Positions 35,886-46,600 of a stretch of 64,000 nucleotides of DNA are shown in pieces (positions within the stretch are counted from its first letter, which is position 1; each line of letters begins with the position of its first letter). Below the pieces are notes generated by a model. It was not told where the DNA came from. It searched no databases and worked only from the letters and a program-made list of their open reading frames with translations. This DNA comes from Gamsiella multidivaricata (lineage: Eukaryota > Mortierellomycota > Mortierellomycetes > Mortierellales > Mortierellaceae). The stretch covers positions 558,001 to 622,000 of the forward strand of contig NW_026251713.1 of NCBI RefSeq assembly GCF_025024155.1, written 5' to 3'. The translations under genes and the position numbers were made by a program.

Positions 35886-36146
35886 GAATGCATTGCGACA
35901 GCCTCCATTCCATGGCATAGATGGTCATGTTTATGAGTGGGTGTAGTAAGGATAGTGCAGCCCGGACACGTCTTAAGCTGCTAGTCTTTGTCTCTCTGGA
36001 CCTGGGTCTTAAGCAACTCTTTACAATCTATACGTGGTGCGTGAGAGTTGTGACTCAGTCAGTCGTCTTCATGTTTCTCCTGGTTGACCATTGGAGGATG
36101 TGGAGACGATGATGTTGCCCAAGAGCAGAGGCGTATGCGACTTATT
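35886..36146. repeat. Tandem duplication, copy 2 (280-bp period)
   Basis: Second copy of the unit at 35606-35866. It lies about 180 bp upstream of the primase-helicase relic, so it may represent duplicated promoter sequence. Confidence 0.9.
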
Positions 36147-36326
36147 TCAATGCATTTCTGGCCATGAGAGGAGGGGTGATGGTATTTGTCTTGCTCCTCT
36201 TTTGACGAGCCATGTCTAATTAACCAACCCTCTCTGTTTGACTGGCACCACTGGTACCATCTTTATGCCAAGTTGCAAAATCATGGATAGAAAATTGAAG
36301 CGAGGTATACTAGCATAGAAAACATC

Positions 36327-37888
36327 ATGGAAGGCTTCGCGAAGACGTTTGTCGATCTGGACTTTGTGCCTATTGGCATCTACTTGCGGTGGGACCAACA
36401 GACCAACAAGAAGAAGATTGTATTCAAGCCAATGTGGGAGCGAACTACGCTGGGCACGTTCAAGGACTATTTTAATATGGAGGACAATGGCATTGCATTG
36501 GCGACAGGCGAGACCAGCGATTTGATAGCAGTTGATTGTGATGTCCCAAAAGACAATGGTCGATCTAATAGTATTGAGGATGGCCTGGGTGCCTTTGAGG
36601 ACATATCAAGAAACACGGACTCCCTGAGAACACGCCCATCCAGCAGAGTGCAAGCGGAGGGACGCACTACTTCTTCAACAGTGCTAGGAACTGCACAAAA
36701 TTACGAATAAATAACGCGCCTATGAGCATTGACGCACGTGGAGATGGCGGATGCATCATTGTTGGTCCTAGCTATGTTGACCAGAAAAAATGCAGCTTTA
36801 TCAAACCATTTGTGGAGCAAGCAAAGATGCCAGCCATACCAGAATGGTGTATGATGGTCTTTGCCAACAGATAGCTGGCCTTTCCTTGGAGCCCAATAAG
36901 GAGCATCGTGTCTCAGTATTCCTGAGCAACGTTAAGTCAGCCATCGAGTCGATGCTTGGCACAGAGATTGCCAAACGATGGGTCTGCACCAATGGCTTTG
37001 ACTTCAAGCCGTGCTCCATTGCGGAGTGTGCGCTATGTGGCAGGACGCACGAGTCGAACGACTACCTGGTCCGCCAGGTAACGCTTCATGTGCTTCAATG
37101 GCCATATCTGGCAGGAGGTCAGTAAACGCCGTGTGCTGAGCGACATTGCAGGTACTTGCAGAACCACCCTTGAAACTCTGCTCAAACACGTCCATCCACC
37201 GCTGGACACTGACAAAGACCAGATCATGGTCATCAAAAGACACCGCAGCCAACTCGCCAAAGGTGTGGCATATGTCCAGAAGGACACGAACATCAAGATC
37301 ATCTTGTTGTTCTACCGCACACTCTACATTGACGAGGCCATCGAGTCGCGTCTTGACCAGAATCCTAATGCCTTGACCGTCAAGAATGGGGCCATCGGTC
37401 TGCAGACCGGTTGAGTTACGCAATGGGTTACCCTCGGACTACATGTCGCGCCAGCTGGATGTAGAATACAAGGGCCTGGGTGCTAAAGCAGACATCATTG
37501 ATGAATTTATTGCAGACCTATTTAACCACGACATGAACCTGCAGCGCTTTCTAGGATACGGTATCACTGGTTGCACAGATTCGCAGGTGTGGACCATGTT
37601 TACAGGCGAAGGCTCCAACGGTAAGTCGCTGTTGGCTAGTCTTTTAGAGTCATTGTTAGAGGCAGCCAGCGTACACGTGTGGGCTCGCATTCCACGTACT
37701 TGGGTACCTTGAAGAATGCTCGCATCTGTGTCAAGGAAAAAGCAGATCCTAAGGAGAAACTGAATACCGAAATGCTCAAGATGGCGTTTTGCCTTGAGGG
37801 GAAGGTCTTCGATTTACAAATAGGCATTGTCGAACTTTTCCCCAAAAAGGGAGCTAAACATTTCTCTAAATCGGACAGTCTAGATTAA
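36327..37888 (+). pseudogene. Degenerate D5-like DNA primase-helicase
   Basis: Similarity to prim-pol/D5-type replication proteins of plasmids and large DNA viruses is spread across several reading frames, so the gene is broken. The first segment (36327-36710) carries the AEP primase-type ALATGETSDLIAVDCD with its Asp-x-Asp. A later frame shows a Ser-Gly-Gly-Thr-His motif. Another contains a Cys-x-x-Cys with an Arg-Thr-His-Glu-Ser block. The segment 37386-37712 holds the superfamily 3-like Walker A GEGSNGKS. Frames change at roughly 36640, 36860, 37080, 37410 and 37670, and stops interrupt each frame. No helicase segment recognisable to me extends to the usual C-terminus. It lies inside the repeat-flanked block, divergent from the 570-aa gene. 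The origin (viral, plasmid or transposon) is not decided by sequence alone. Confidence 0.75.
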
Positions 37889-37896
37889 CGCACATG

Positions 37897-38033
37897 CAGA
37901 ACTCGGTACGGATCAAACTCGACAATCAAGGGCAACCTGCCCTGGCATTAAGCTGATGGCGCGAGCCGCTTCAAAAGTGTAGGACTATTTACAGACTTCT
38001 GAGATTCTATCGACAGCGAACTTCAAGTTAGCA
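37897..38033. repeat. Right copy of 137-bp direct repeat
   Basis: Same-orientation copy of 33060-33196 with three substitutions. It starts nine bases after the stop of the last recognisable primase-helicase segment. Confidence 0.9.
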
Positions 38034-38913
38034 GAGTATGGCCACTTTTAGAAGAAGGAAAGATTGGCGCTTGACATGTCAAATGGGATCGCCTGCACTG
38101 CATCCCCTTCCCCCGAGCTGAGCGTCATTCTGAATTGACGTTGACTGTGCTAGCTGTTCCATCCTTATGGAGTGCCATAGTAGACAAGAGCTTTCATTTT
38201 GCGAAGGCAACAGCACAAGCGCATTCTCATGCCAGATCTTCTCTCGATCAATTGACAACGGTCTTTGCAGGACTATAGACGAGGCACGACTCAATGTATG
38301 GGTGTGAAGAAAAGGTAGCTCCAATTAGGAAGTGGCAGTGCGACTAATCTTTCTTGTTTTTTCCGCAGCGCCGTCAAAAAGTCGACATGCAGAAGGTGCG
38401 TGCGCGGGAACAGAAGTAGAAGCGCGTCATGAGGAGAGTGTAAACAAATCAATAAAGTGAATGAGAGTGATCGCGACAGATTCCACCAGCGTTGCTGAAA
38501 ACTAGCCTGGAGCTTAAAGCATGCCTCGGTAAACAAGATATTGGAATGAGGGAGAACCACATGGCTCCAATACACTCCTTTCAATAAGAATATGCTCTCT
38601 GATGTGGCAGTGCATATTTTAGGTCGCGCCGCTCCTCGAAACTAAACTTTGTTTTCTAGGGTCGATGCCATGTTTTCAGGGGGCATTTGCCTCTGATTGG
38701 AGGAGCAGTGGTGGCGGAGACTAAAGCGCGATGGAGAGATGGAGAGTCAAAGAGTATGAGACCCGTCTATATCCACGGCCCATGGATATAAATCTCCTCG
38801 ACGATCCACTTTTCTTTTCTTCTCTTACAAAGCTCATTACCGTCCTATACCCTCCTCATCACACTTCTCATCCCTCCTGCACTCCACACCCTATTCCTTC
38901 ATCTCACATCAGC
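38034..38913. other. Intergenic region right of the element
   Basis: No gene recognised. A TATAAAT at 38787-38793 and a CT-rich leader precede the cysteine-rich protein gene. Confidence 0.45.
38787..38793 (+). promoter_or_regulatory. TATA-like element of cysteine-rich protein gene
   Basis: TATAAAT about 127 bp upstream of the ATG at 38914, followed by a CT-rich leader. Confidence 0.5.
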
Positions 38914-40065
38914 ATGCGCTCTTTCGCAACAGTCGCGTCCTTCGTTGCCGTGGCCGCGTTCGGTCTTCTGGCCCCAACTGTCACTGCTCAGGAATACGTC
39001 GAACCCTATTCAAAGTCAGGCTCAGCCGGAGGATTTAAGGATTCGCTCAACTCACTCAGCTCCCTTGGTGTCGGACCATACCCTTCCTTATCTACCTCCA
39101 CTGGTCTCGGAGGCGGTCTCCCACCAATGTCAGTAGGCGCTACTGAGGATCTTGGAAGACTCCAGAAGAGACAGTCCTGCAGCCCTGGCTACGGTAGCTG
39201 CGGGTAAGTTTAGACAGCCAGGCACCGCCTGGGAGCTTTTTTCTCATTCGCTGGGTCCTGTAGATCCGGTCTTCTAACCAGCCTTTCAATTTGATCTAAA
39301 CACAATACATAGTAACGGCTACTGCTGCCCTGTCGGTGAGTTGTGCTTCAACTCGGTGAAGGGGTGCTGTCCGAAGAACCTTCCCTGGATGTGCGGTAAA
39401 CAGTACTGCTGCCCTGTAAGTCTTTCCCTCGCTCTTTCTGCATCCCGAATGCTCAAGCGTTCGAAATGCAGCGCTAACTCCCGTTACTGCTTCGATCTAT
39501 AGTACAACTCTTGCCTCTCGAACGGCCACTGCGGCTGCAATAACGGTGCCTTCAGATGTGGAAACAGCTGTTGCAAGTACGGATGCAACTCAAGTGGGGA
39601 CTGTGGATGCCCCTCTAGCTATCCCGTGGACTGCGGCAGTAAGTATATCTTTTACGCGAACAGCTGCTCTACCTATTGAATTTCCTTACTTACATAAAAT
39701 TCCTTCATGTAAAAAAAATAGGTGAATACTGCTGCCCTGCCGGTTCCGTCTGCGTGACTGGCGGCAAGTGCCTAGCCGGCGGCAGTGGCGGCGGCGGCTA
39801 CAGCAGCGGGCCAGAGCCATACCCTACTTTAACTCTGAACCCAACCTCCGGTTCATTTCTAACTCCAACCTCATCTATCACGCCAACCTCACCTCCTTTG
39901 GTCCCAGTCCCCATTCCAGGCGGCTCCAACTCTACTACCACTACATCCAGTTCGTCAAAGCCGACAATGTCCGTCCTTCCTAGCGACGCTGGCTCAAGCA
40001 AAGATGCTTCAAAATCTACCGCCATCATCATTGCCGTTGCTGTTGCGGCTGCTTTGATGAACTAA
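38914..40065 (+). CDS. Secreted cysteine-rich, probably GPI-anchored surface protein
   Basis: Predicted 290-aa secretory protein. Exons are 38914-39203, 39313-39415, 39503-39638 and 39722-40065. A signal peptide (aa 1-23, ending VTAQ) is followed by a Ser/Gly-rich pro-region with a KRQ dibasic site just before the first Cys. The Cys-rich core (aa ~93-210) contains repeated YCCP/CCP/CGC units reminiscent of granulin-like or chitin-binding-like folds. A Ser/Thr/Pro-rich stalk comes next, and the C-terminus is hydrophobic (STAIIIAVAVAAALMN) as in GPI signals. Nearly every exon break falls between Cys modules. I do not recognise a named family. A cell-wall or surface role is inferred from architecture. 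Confidence 0.82.
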
Positions 40066-40323
40066 GTGGAGCCATAAGCACTATTGAATATGAATAGTAC
40101 ATAATCAAATTACTTACCCCCTCGTACATGTAAAGCTAATAAATAAATAAGAAGCAAAGCAAAGCAAAGCAAACCTGGTTTCATGAGCGCCTGTTTTGTT
40201 CTTTCTTTTTCTCTCTGAAGGAATTAATAGGCTACATAAAAGGGGCATCGTATTGTGCACAGCGCGTAGAAATCAGTTGCGTAGTTTTTCAGACAATTTT
40301 ATTAAGGATTAATGTGGTATTAT
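40066..40323. other. Convergent spacer with AATAAA and AGCAA repeats
   Basis: Contains AATAAATAAATAAG (about 40138-40151) and four AGCAA/AAGCA repeats (40152-40173) just past the cysteine-rich protein gene. No gene. Confidence 0.45.
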
Positions 40324-40579
40324 ACAAGTGGATAGTGGATAGTGGATGCAATGGGTATGGAGTGAGTGCTTGAATGGCCTTGGTCGTATTGCATTAGCGG
40401 ATAAAGGGACCGGCAGCAGCATCACCCATGGTCTTGTAGAGGATCTTCTCAAGTGCTTGTTCCTTGGTCATCTTGTTAGCAGGACGCTGCCCTTGCATCG
40501 AAGAGCGAGGGGTAGCAGCGGGAGAGGCAGGGGCCGAGGCGGACTGGTTCTTGGAGGTCTTGAAGAGGGTCATGGTCAT
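40324..40579 (-). repeat. Inverted duplication, left arm (microprotein gene plus 3' flank)
   Basis: Inverted copy of about 41234-41480. The two arms share coding sequence and about 65 bp of 3' flank. The 3' half of the coding sequence is identical at nucleotide level. A nine-base duplication near the outer end is present only in this arm. Confidence 0.88.
40394..40573 (-). CDS. 59-aa microprotein, copy A
   Basis: Single-exon frame of 59 codons from ATG at 40573. An in-frame ATG two codons earlier (40579) would add Met-Thr. The sequence has a Ser/Ala/Pro-rich N-terminal half and a C-terminal half (MTKEQALEKILYKTMGDAAA) that could form a short amphipathic helix. No family recognised. Copy B at 41234-41413 differs at only three residues. 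Coding status is supported by differences concentrated at the 5' end, mostly at third positions, by the TATA element 90 bp upstream, and by conservation of the stop. Confidence 0.75.
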   Translation of the reverse strand: MTLFKTSKNQSASAPASPAATPRSSMQGQRPANKMTKEQALEKILYKTMGDAAAGPFIR

Positions 40580-41233
40580 CGGATGTGTGTGGGAATTTGT
40601 GTAGTAGATGGTTGTTGCTGTGAGTGAAGAAACTAAATGCAGAGGGACAACGGATCCTTTTTATACTGTTGTCCCCCTCCAGTGTTCTATTCTTGGCGCG
40701 CAACTCCTACCTTCTTTGCGGAGTCAAGCGGAGCATGGACCACCTCGTTCTGCCTGGAAGAATCGACCTTGAAGAGTCGGCCTCGGATGTCATCTTCCAC
40801 AGGGAACGTTGCCAAGGAGGAGAACGAAATAAAATAAAAAACGCGCACGGTACATCGTGGAAAAGGAAAGGAATGTTGGCTGACCTTGAAAATGCTTAAT
40901 TTTGCCGCATGACATCATGTACCTGAATAATCCTATTGGGCTTCAAATATGGACGGCATGGTTTTGATTTCCATCTTTGGCAATCATTAACAGCGGTTTG
41001 CTGGCTTGGTTGGCATCCTAGCCAAGCATGCCGAGCATCGTTCAGGTCGCTTTGTCGCGGTCCAAGGTGAGAAGCCGCGTATAAATACACTCGAGATAGA
41101 GCTTGTTTCCCTCCTCTCATCATCAACCAGACAAAACGCATCCAAGCAACCAGTAACTGAAGCAACCACATCACTCAAACACTCCCACACACAAACACAC
41201 ACATATACACACTCCCACACACACTCGATAACC
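40580..41233. promoter_or_regulatory. Shared bidirectional promoter region of the two microprotein genes
   Basis: A 654-bp divergent spacer. TATAAAAAGG on the minus strand at 40665-40656 serves copy A, and TATAAATA on the plus strand at 41080-41087 serves copy B. Unlike the coding arms, the spacer halves are not obvious copies of each other. The copy B leader has CA-rich repeats (41189-41225). Confidence 0.55.
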
Positions 41234-41413
41234 ATGGCCCTCTTCAAGTCCTCCAAGAACCAGTCCGCTTCGGCCCCTGCCTCTCCTGCTACTACTCCTC
41301 GCTCTTCGATGCAAGGGCAGCGTCCTGCTAACAAGATGACCAAGGAACAAGCACTTGAGAAGATCCTCTACAAGACCATGGGTGATGCTGCTGCCGGTCC
41401 CTTTATCCGCTAA
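41234..41413 (+). CDS. 59-aa microprotein, copy B
   Basis: Intronless 59-codon gene starting MALFKSSKNQ and ending GDAAAGPFIR, 56 of 59 residues identical to copy A. It is the plus-strand partner of the head-to-head pair. TATAAATA lies 147-154 bp upstream. The composition (Ser/Pro-rich head, Lys/Glu-rich helical tail, no signal peptide, no membrane segment) suggests a small cytosolic protein. Function unknown. Confidence 0.78.
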   Translation: MALFKSSKNQSASAPASPATTPRSSMQGQRPANKMTKEQALEKILYKTMGDAAAGPFIR

Positions 41414-41480
41414 TGTAATACGACCAAGGCCATTCAAGCACTCACTCCATACCCATTGCATCCACTATCCACTTGTACAA
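41234..41480 (+). repeat. Inverted duplication, right arm
   Basis: Counterpart of the arm at 40324-40579. From codon ~23 through the stop and about 65 bp beyond, the arms are almost identical, suggesting recent duplication or gene conversion. Confidence 0.88.
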
Positions 41481-41838
41481 CACCATCGCATCATTTGACA
41501 TCTAATAAATCTGCATGTGCAGTACTGTAGTTTAAACGAAACATGACTTGTACTTCCGCTAATAGGAGGGTTAGGGCCGTGAGTCTATAGAGTTGACTAT
41601 AATACTAAAACTTGGGGGGGAGAGAGAGAGAGAGGGGGGGGGGGATTGACAATTGACTATGAAGCCATGAAGCTGAGACCAGAGTTAAATTATTATTGCT
41701 CGCCCAGCGAGTGATTTATCATTTATTTCGACAGTTATTTTTTGTTGCATTCATATGGATATGTAAGATCTCTACATGAAAAAGAAGAAAAAAAATGTGC
41801 AACTCTAATCGTAGTGCGCTACCTCATCGCCAGATGAT
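41481..41838. other. Convergent spacer between microprotein B and chitinase genes
   Basis: Contains a G/GA microsatellite (about 41612-41644), an AATAAA-like signal near 41503, and A/T-rich sequence. No gene. Confidence 0.45.
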
Positions 41839-43527
41839 TTAGCAGGCACCGCCGTCCTTCCAAGCACCGTTGGCGCTAGCACCGGGGGTCTCGCCCTGGG
41901 TCCACCACTGGTTGGTGTAGATGTGACCGTTGTAGGTGACCTTCTGGCCGGGGGCAGCGTAGGCAGTGGCGCTGCTCCAGGCAGAGACACCGGAGCAGGA
42001 ACCAGCGGGGATAGTGGTGGTGGGAACAGCGGTGGTGGGGACAACGGTGGTGGGGGGGACGGTGGTGGTCTTGGTGGGAGCAGCGGTGGTGGTGGGAGCA
42101 GCGGTGGTGGTGGTGACAACAGGGCAGTTGGAGGTGCAGTGGATGTTCTGGAGGACGTTGAGCAACTCGTTGTTGTAATCGTAGGTCATGTCCCAGTTCA
42201 TGACACCCTTGACGCCCTTGGACTTGGCATAGTTGACCTTGATGGTCAAGGACTGGATATCATCGTAGGAGACGAAGGTCTTGTCCGAGGCACGGAACAA
42301 CCAGGGGGTCTGGGTGGTATCATCCCAGTATCTGGTCCAGCCCGAGGCAGCGGTGGTGGGCGAGGTCAAAGCGGCGCCACGGAGCTCCTTCCACTTCCAC
42401 ATACCGGAGTAGACAGCACCCTCGTTACAGAAGAAGTTGATATCGTTTCTGTCAGCTGGGCCTCCCTTGGGGGTGACGTCGGTCTTGTTGACGTACATGG
42501 TGATGGGGTTCTGGGCGTTCATATCGACGGTGGTGATGACTGAGCGACCGTAGAAGGCAGTTCCGAGAACCAACTTGTTGGCGGGGAACTTGGCAGCGGT
42601 CCAGGAATCGATCGACTGAACGAACGAGAAAGGATCAGCAGGGGAAGGACCGTTCTTGAAAGGAGCGTTGGGTCCGGTGGTTGCGCTCCAGGAGCCCATG
42701 ATGTCGTAGGCCATGATGGAAACCCAGTCGAAGTACTGGGCAAAGGCAGAGACATCACCCAAGGGCTTGCCATCAGTACCGTCGAAAGGCTGGACACGAA
42801 CGGCAGCGGTCAACAGCTTGCGGTCGTTGGGGAACTCGAGATCCATCTGAGCGCGCAATTCTTTGAGCAAGATGAGGTAGTTGGCGGAGTCCTGGGGAGC
42901 GTAGGTGTTGCAGATGGCACCGGCACGGCCGGGGTATTCCCAGTCGATATCGATACCGCCCATGTTCCAGCCATCGGGAGTAGTTTCGTAGTCGGGAAGA
43001 GTGTTGTTACGGACGAAGACCATGGCGTTGTTGATGAAGGTCTTGCGAAGGGCGGGGTCAGCGGCGATGGTCGAGAAGGTCTGCGATCCAGTCCAGCCTC
43101 CGATCGACATCAAGATTGGGACACCGAACTGCTTGCCGCGGGCAACCAAGGCGCGCATCTGGGTTCCATCGTAGTAGCGGTCGAAGGTAATGTCGGTGGG
43201 GTTAGGGTTCTTCTTGACGGTGACACCGAAACCACTGGAGAAATGGTAAAAAGGTGGCCAGGAATAGTCGTTAGAATATTGGTGGCGCGATCTGATCGGT
43301 AGCTCAGTCGGGAATGTTCAGGAATGTTTGCGTCAAATGAAGAGTGTGCAGCGGACTTACTAGTTGATGTGGGTGTACTTGGCCATGTCGAGCTGGGCAA
43401 CTGGGACATCACCCCATGGAACCCAGTATCCGACAACGACGTTGTCGCTAGCAGCGCGCTTCTCGACGGGGGCGGCGGAGGCAACAGCAATGGCAGTGGC
43501 AGCCAGGGCAAGGAAGGAGATCTTCAT
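41839..43527 (-). CDS. GH18 chitinase with C-terminal CBM5/12 chitin-binding module
   Basis: Predicted 520-aa secreted endo-acting glycoside hydrolase. Minus-strand exons are 43527-43361 and 43234-41839. A signal peptide (aa 1-19) is followed by a possible KR processing site. The GH18 barrel shows MSIGGWTGS and the catalytic GGIDIDWEYPG with its Asp-x-Asp-x-Glu; the first Asp of the usual DxxDxDxE is Gly here. Later barrel motifs are MAYDIMGSW and GVMNWDMTYD. A Thr/Pro-rich linker (aa ~410-450) leads to a CBM5/12 module with WSSATAYAAPGQKVTYNG and WWTQGETPG. Chitin degradation could feed the NagB pathway. A TATAAATA lies about 150 bp upstream. Confidence 0.97.
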
Positions 43528-43586
43528 TTTTGATTAAAAGAGTAGCTCAAGAGTGTGAGGGATTGGCAAAGCAGGAGTCCTGGAGG

Positions 43587-43640
43587 CGAAGAGGAGATTG
43601 GAGAAGAGGAGATTGGAGAAGAGGAGATTGGAGAAGAGGA
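43587..43640. repeat. Tandem repeat in chitinase leader
   Basis: Three near-perfect copies of a 17-bp unit (GAAGAGGAGATTGGAGA) between the TATA-like element and the chitinase start. Confidence 0.8.
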
Positions 43641-43677
43641 TGAGGATGAAAGTAGGAATGGATGGGCAACCCGGACG

Positions 43678-43685
43678 TATTTATA
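43678..43685 (-). promoter_or_regulatory. TATA-like element of chitinase gene
   Basis: TATAAATA on the minus strand about 150 bp upstream of the chitinase ATG at 43527. Confidence 0.5.
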
Positions 43686-46600
43686 TTGCTCGAGACCACT
43701 AAGCGTCCATGCCTTGTGAAAGGTTCCCAGAAGGAGCATTGGTAAGAGACGTAGAGGAAGAAATATTCTATCCTTCATGGACCATATTGCATTTCAGGGG
43801 TATGCGTGCAGTGAATATGGGCCATATTCATGATAACATAGAAAAACAGGGCATTCTTCTTGCACGGCTCAGAGCGGAATAAGGAATACACGGGGTCCAA
43901 TTCAATCGAGAAGGTATCGACAATGGACCGCGAGGCAAGGCCAGCATCATTAGTATCTTATGGGTTAAGCAAGAAGATCCTCTACGCCATCTGATATCGC
44001 TCGTTTACGATCACCATGAGCGATCCTTTTGTAATCTATCCAATTTATCGCTCGTTATATTTTTCTCTATTGTAAAGGTACGACGATGTAAACCCTCGGA
44101 CACACACAAAAAGTGTCGCATGCAAGTACATAGAGTTGGGGCTAATCAATAACCGGCAATGGTCTCCAGATTCCTACATTGGAAGTGTCCATGGGATGAG
44201 GTTAGATTTTGGAGCCGAGAGCAAATAAGGGTCTTGGTGATGAACTGATTATGCAGGGAACGCTTATTTGGATGTGCCTGTAGTATGCTTTTGTTGTTGC
44301 TGTTGTTGTTGCCCTACATATAGTTTTCTCAGACCCTATTCAAGGCTCACCTACCTGCTATCGGTATTAGTCCGTGATGTCTTATTATTCATTTGTTTAG
44401 TACAGATGTTCTGGTACCCTTTTTTTTTGCGATCGAATCGCATGCGGCAGAGTATATCTCGTTATTGTTCGACAGTGCTTCGCTACAGCTGCCTGTATTG
44501 TTTTCAGAGCGTGTTTCCACATGGCGTTGACACGGGATGGGATTCGATGCTGACAATGAGACCCAGGATATGAATAATTGGGCCGTTCGAGTCCTGAGAG
44601 AGAGAGGAAGTGAGAGGACTGAGGGTACGATGAAAGGAGGGAACACGGAGACAGAGGATGAGGAAGTGAAGGGGTAATTCAATCAGTAATTAAGGCGCGT
44701 TTATTTTGTGTAACCTTCCTCCCACATCCAAACACGCTTACCAGTATATCTCCCTGCACAATCTCTAAAGCTTGATGCTATCCCACCCACTGATTGGACT
44801 CAACTCAAACAAGCACCCGCCTAGACTGTTTGTAGCAAAAGCGCACTTTACAGTTGTACCTGCATTGCAGGCGGAAGCGGGAGGAAGGGTAGGTTGACCT
44901 GTTTATTTGGTAGTTCGCTTTGTTACATGCAGCCACGGCGAATCCTTGCATGTCTGGACTATCCTGCTTTCCCCTTTGTCCTTGTCAGCTTTACCGTGAG
45001 CAATGAATAAAATAACACGGTTTACAGTTGTCGTGTGCGCTGGCTGACATGACGAAACGAAAAGTAAAAAGACACAAAGACGCCCACATCCTACGTATTT
45101 TCAAACTCCTCTGCCCGTTCACCATAAGGCAACAGGTACGGGGGGACCCTTTTCACAATGCACAAAGGTGTCATGCGATCGTTATTGCATAGAGAGCAGC
45201 AGGCCTTGTTTTCGCACCATCTGCCATCATTTAATTCAATCACACATCTTATTTACTCGTAGATTGTTTCCCATGCTGCCTGTTCCATCCTGTTGGATCA
45301 TTGCTGGTCAAGGACAACGACATTCTTTGTGCGATCCTCCTCTCTTGGAGCTGCTGAAGCGAGGTGGATCCTTGCATGTCTGTTGACAGTAAACACTTGG
45401 AACATCTGGGGGTTCCTCTGTTACCTAGAGTTATACACACAAATACAATCGAAGAAAAGTCATTGTACATGGAGTAGGATGAGCCAGGGGAGTAAACAAC
45501 CCAGTCTTGGGATTCTCTGCCGCCTGTGACATAGTTTATTGGATGGGATGCATGACCTTGTTTGTGTAATAACGATCGTGAAGCTAGTTCAGATAAATAC
45601 TACGATCAAATATGGGCTCAGTGGCGACAAGCAAATCATAGCCGACAAGGGTTCAAGGCAAACACGGGGTGCTAGAGACAGGGCGAGCAGGTGTTTGTTA
45701 TGCCCGTGTAAACAAAAACGCGCTTCCCTCAGGCGACGCGGCATATTGGCATTCTATCGAAAAATTATCGCATTCTATTCGAAATGAACAAGCACCGTCT
45801 CCTTGCACCTGGGGGCCATCGACGCGCGCTAAGGACATGGATCTGACTTGATTATGCATGGAGACATGATCTTGGCTATTGGTCTCAATTTACTTTTTAA
45901 TTCCAGGGCGGGGGTAATGGAGGCATCTTCTGCGAAATCCATCCGTTCTTCCCATGGTGACCATCGGATCTATTAACCATCGACACTAACGAAAGCTGCA
46001 TCCATAATATCTCCTATGGTCCCGTTTTTTCATGTTCTTTACTAATTAAAGCGAAGAAAACAAAAACAAGCAGCTTGCGATCCCAATGAAGAACGCTTAA
46101 TGTAGTCTATGATATGGGCACGGAACTTTAACAGGGCAGCTGCAGGTTCTGTTCTTGGGGGCTAGTTTCGTTTTTCTCTACCTGCTGCCTTTCTCTCTTT
46201 CTTTTCCAGCAAGAAGCTCAAACTCTGCTTGCCGCAATAGGTACTTTCCTCGTTTGGATGAGGTAGGAAAAAAAAGCACAGAGTCGTAGGCAGGCGCAGA
46301 TCGCGTACACATTCATTGATCGCAGGAGACGCGCTTCGAACAGCCAGCTGGTCATCCCCCAACAACATCTACAGAGCAAGGCGCAGTAAAACAGCCGTTG
46401 TTCCTTCTTTCCCCTCCGAGTTGTTTACAGAACGCCAGGAGGAAACTACGGAAGGACTTTTTTTTTTGTGCACCCATTCCGGCAGTATTGCCACCCTGTA
46501 CTCTCTTCGACATGGGTTCTTTGTTTTATCACGCATGTAGATAAAACATCTCCCCACCATCTATTCTTTATTTCTACGAGGTTTGTTTTATCAGTTATCA

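Larger units (their letters stand above)
33060..38033. mobile_element. Putative decayed mobile or virus/plasmid-like element bounded by direct repeats
   Basis: A 4.97-kb block bounded by 137-bp direct repeats. It contains an intact minus-strand gene (33481-35347), a tandem duplication and a broken plus-strand primase-helicase relic (36327-37888). The two genes diverge from the duplicated sequence. No transposase, integrase, reverse transcriptase, terminal inverted repeat or obvious target-site duplication was seen, so the mode of movement is unknown. Boundaries are inferred only from the repeats. Confidence 0.5.

Noticed and set aside
35641..36112. Two identical 63-codon frames as duplicated genes
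   Set aside because: Identity is explained by the recent tandem duplication; no motif or independent coding sign.
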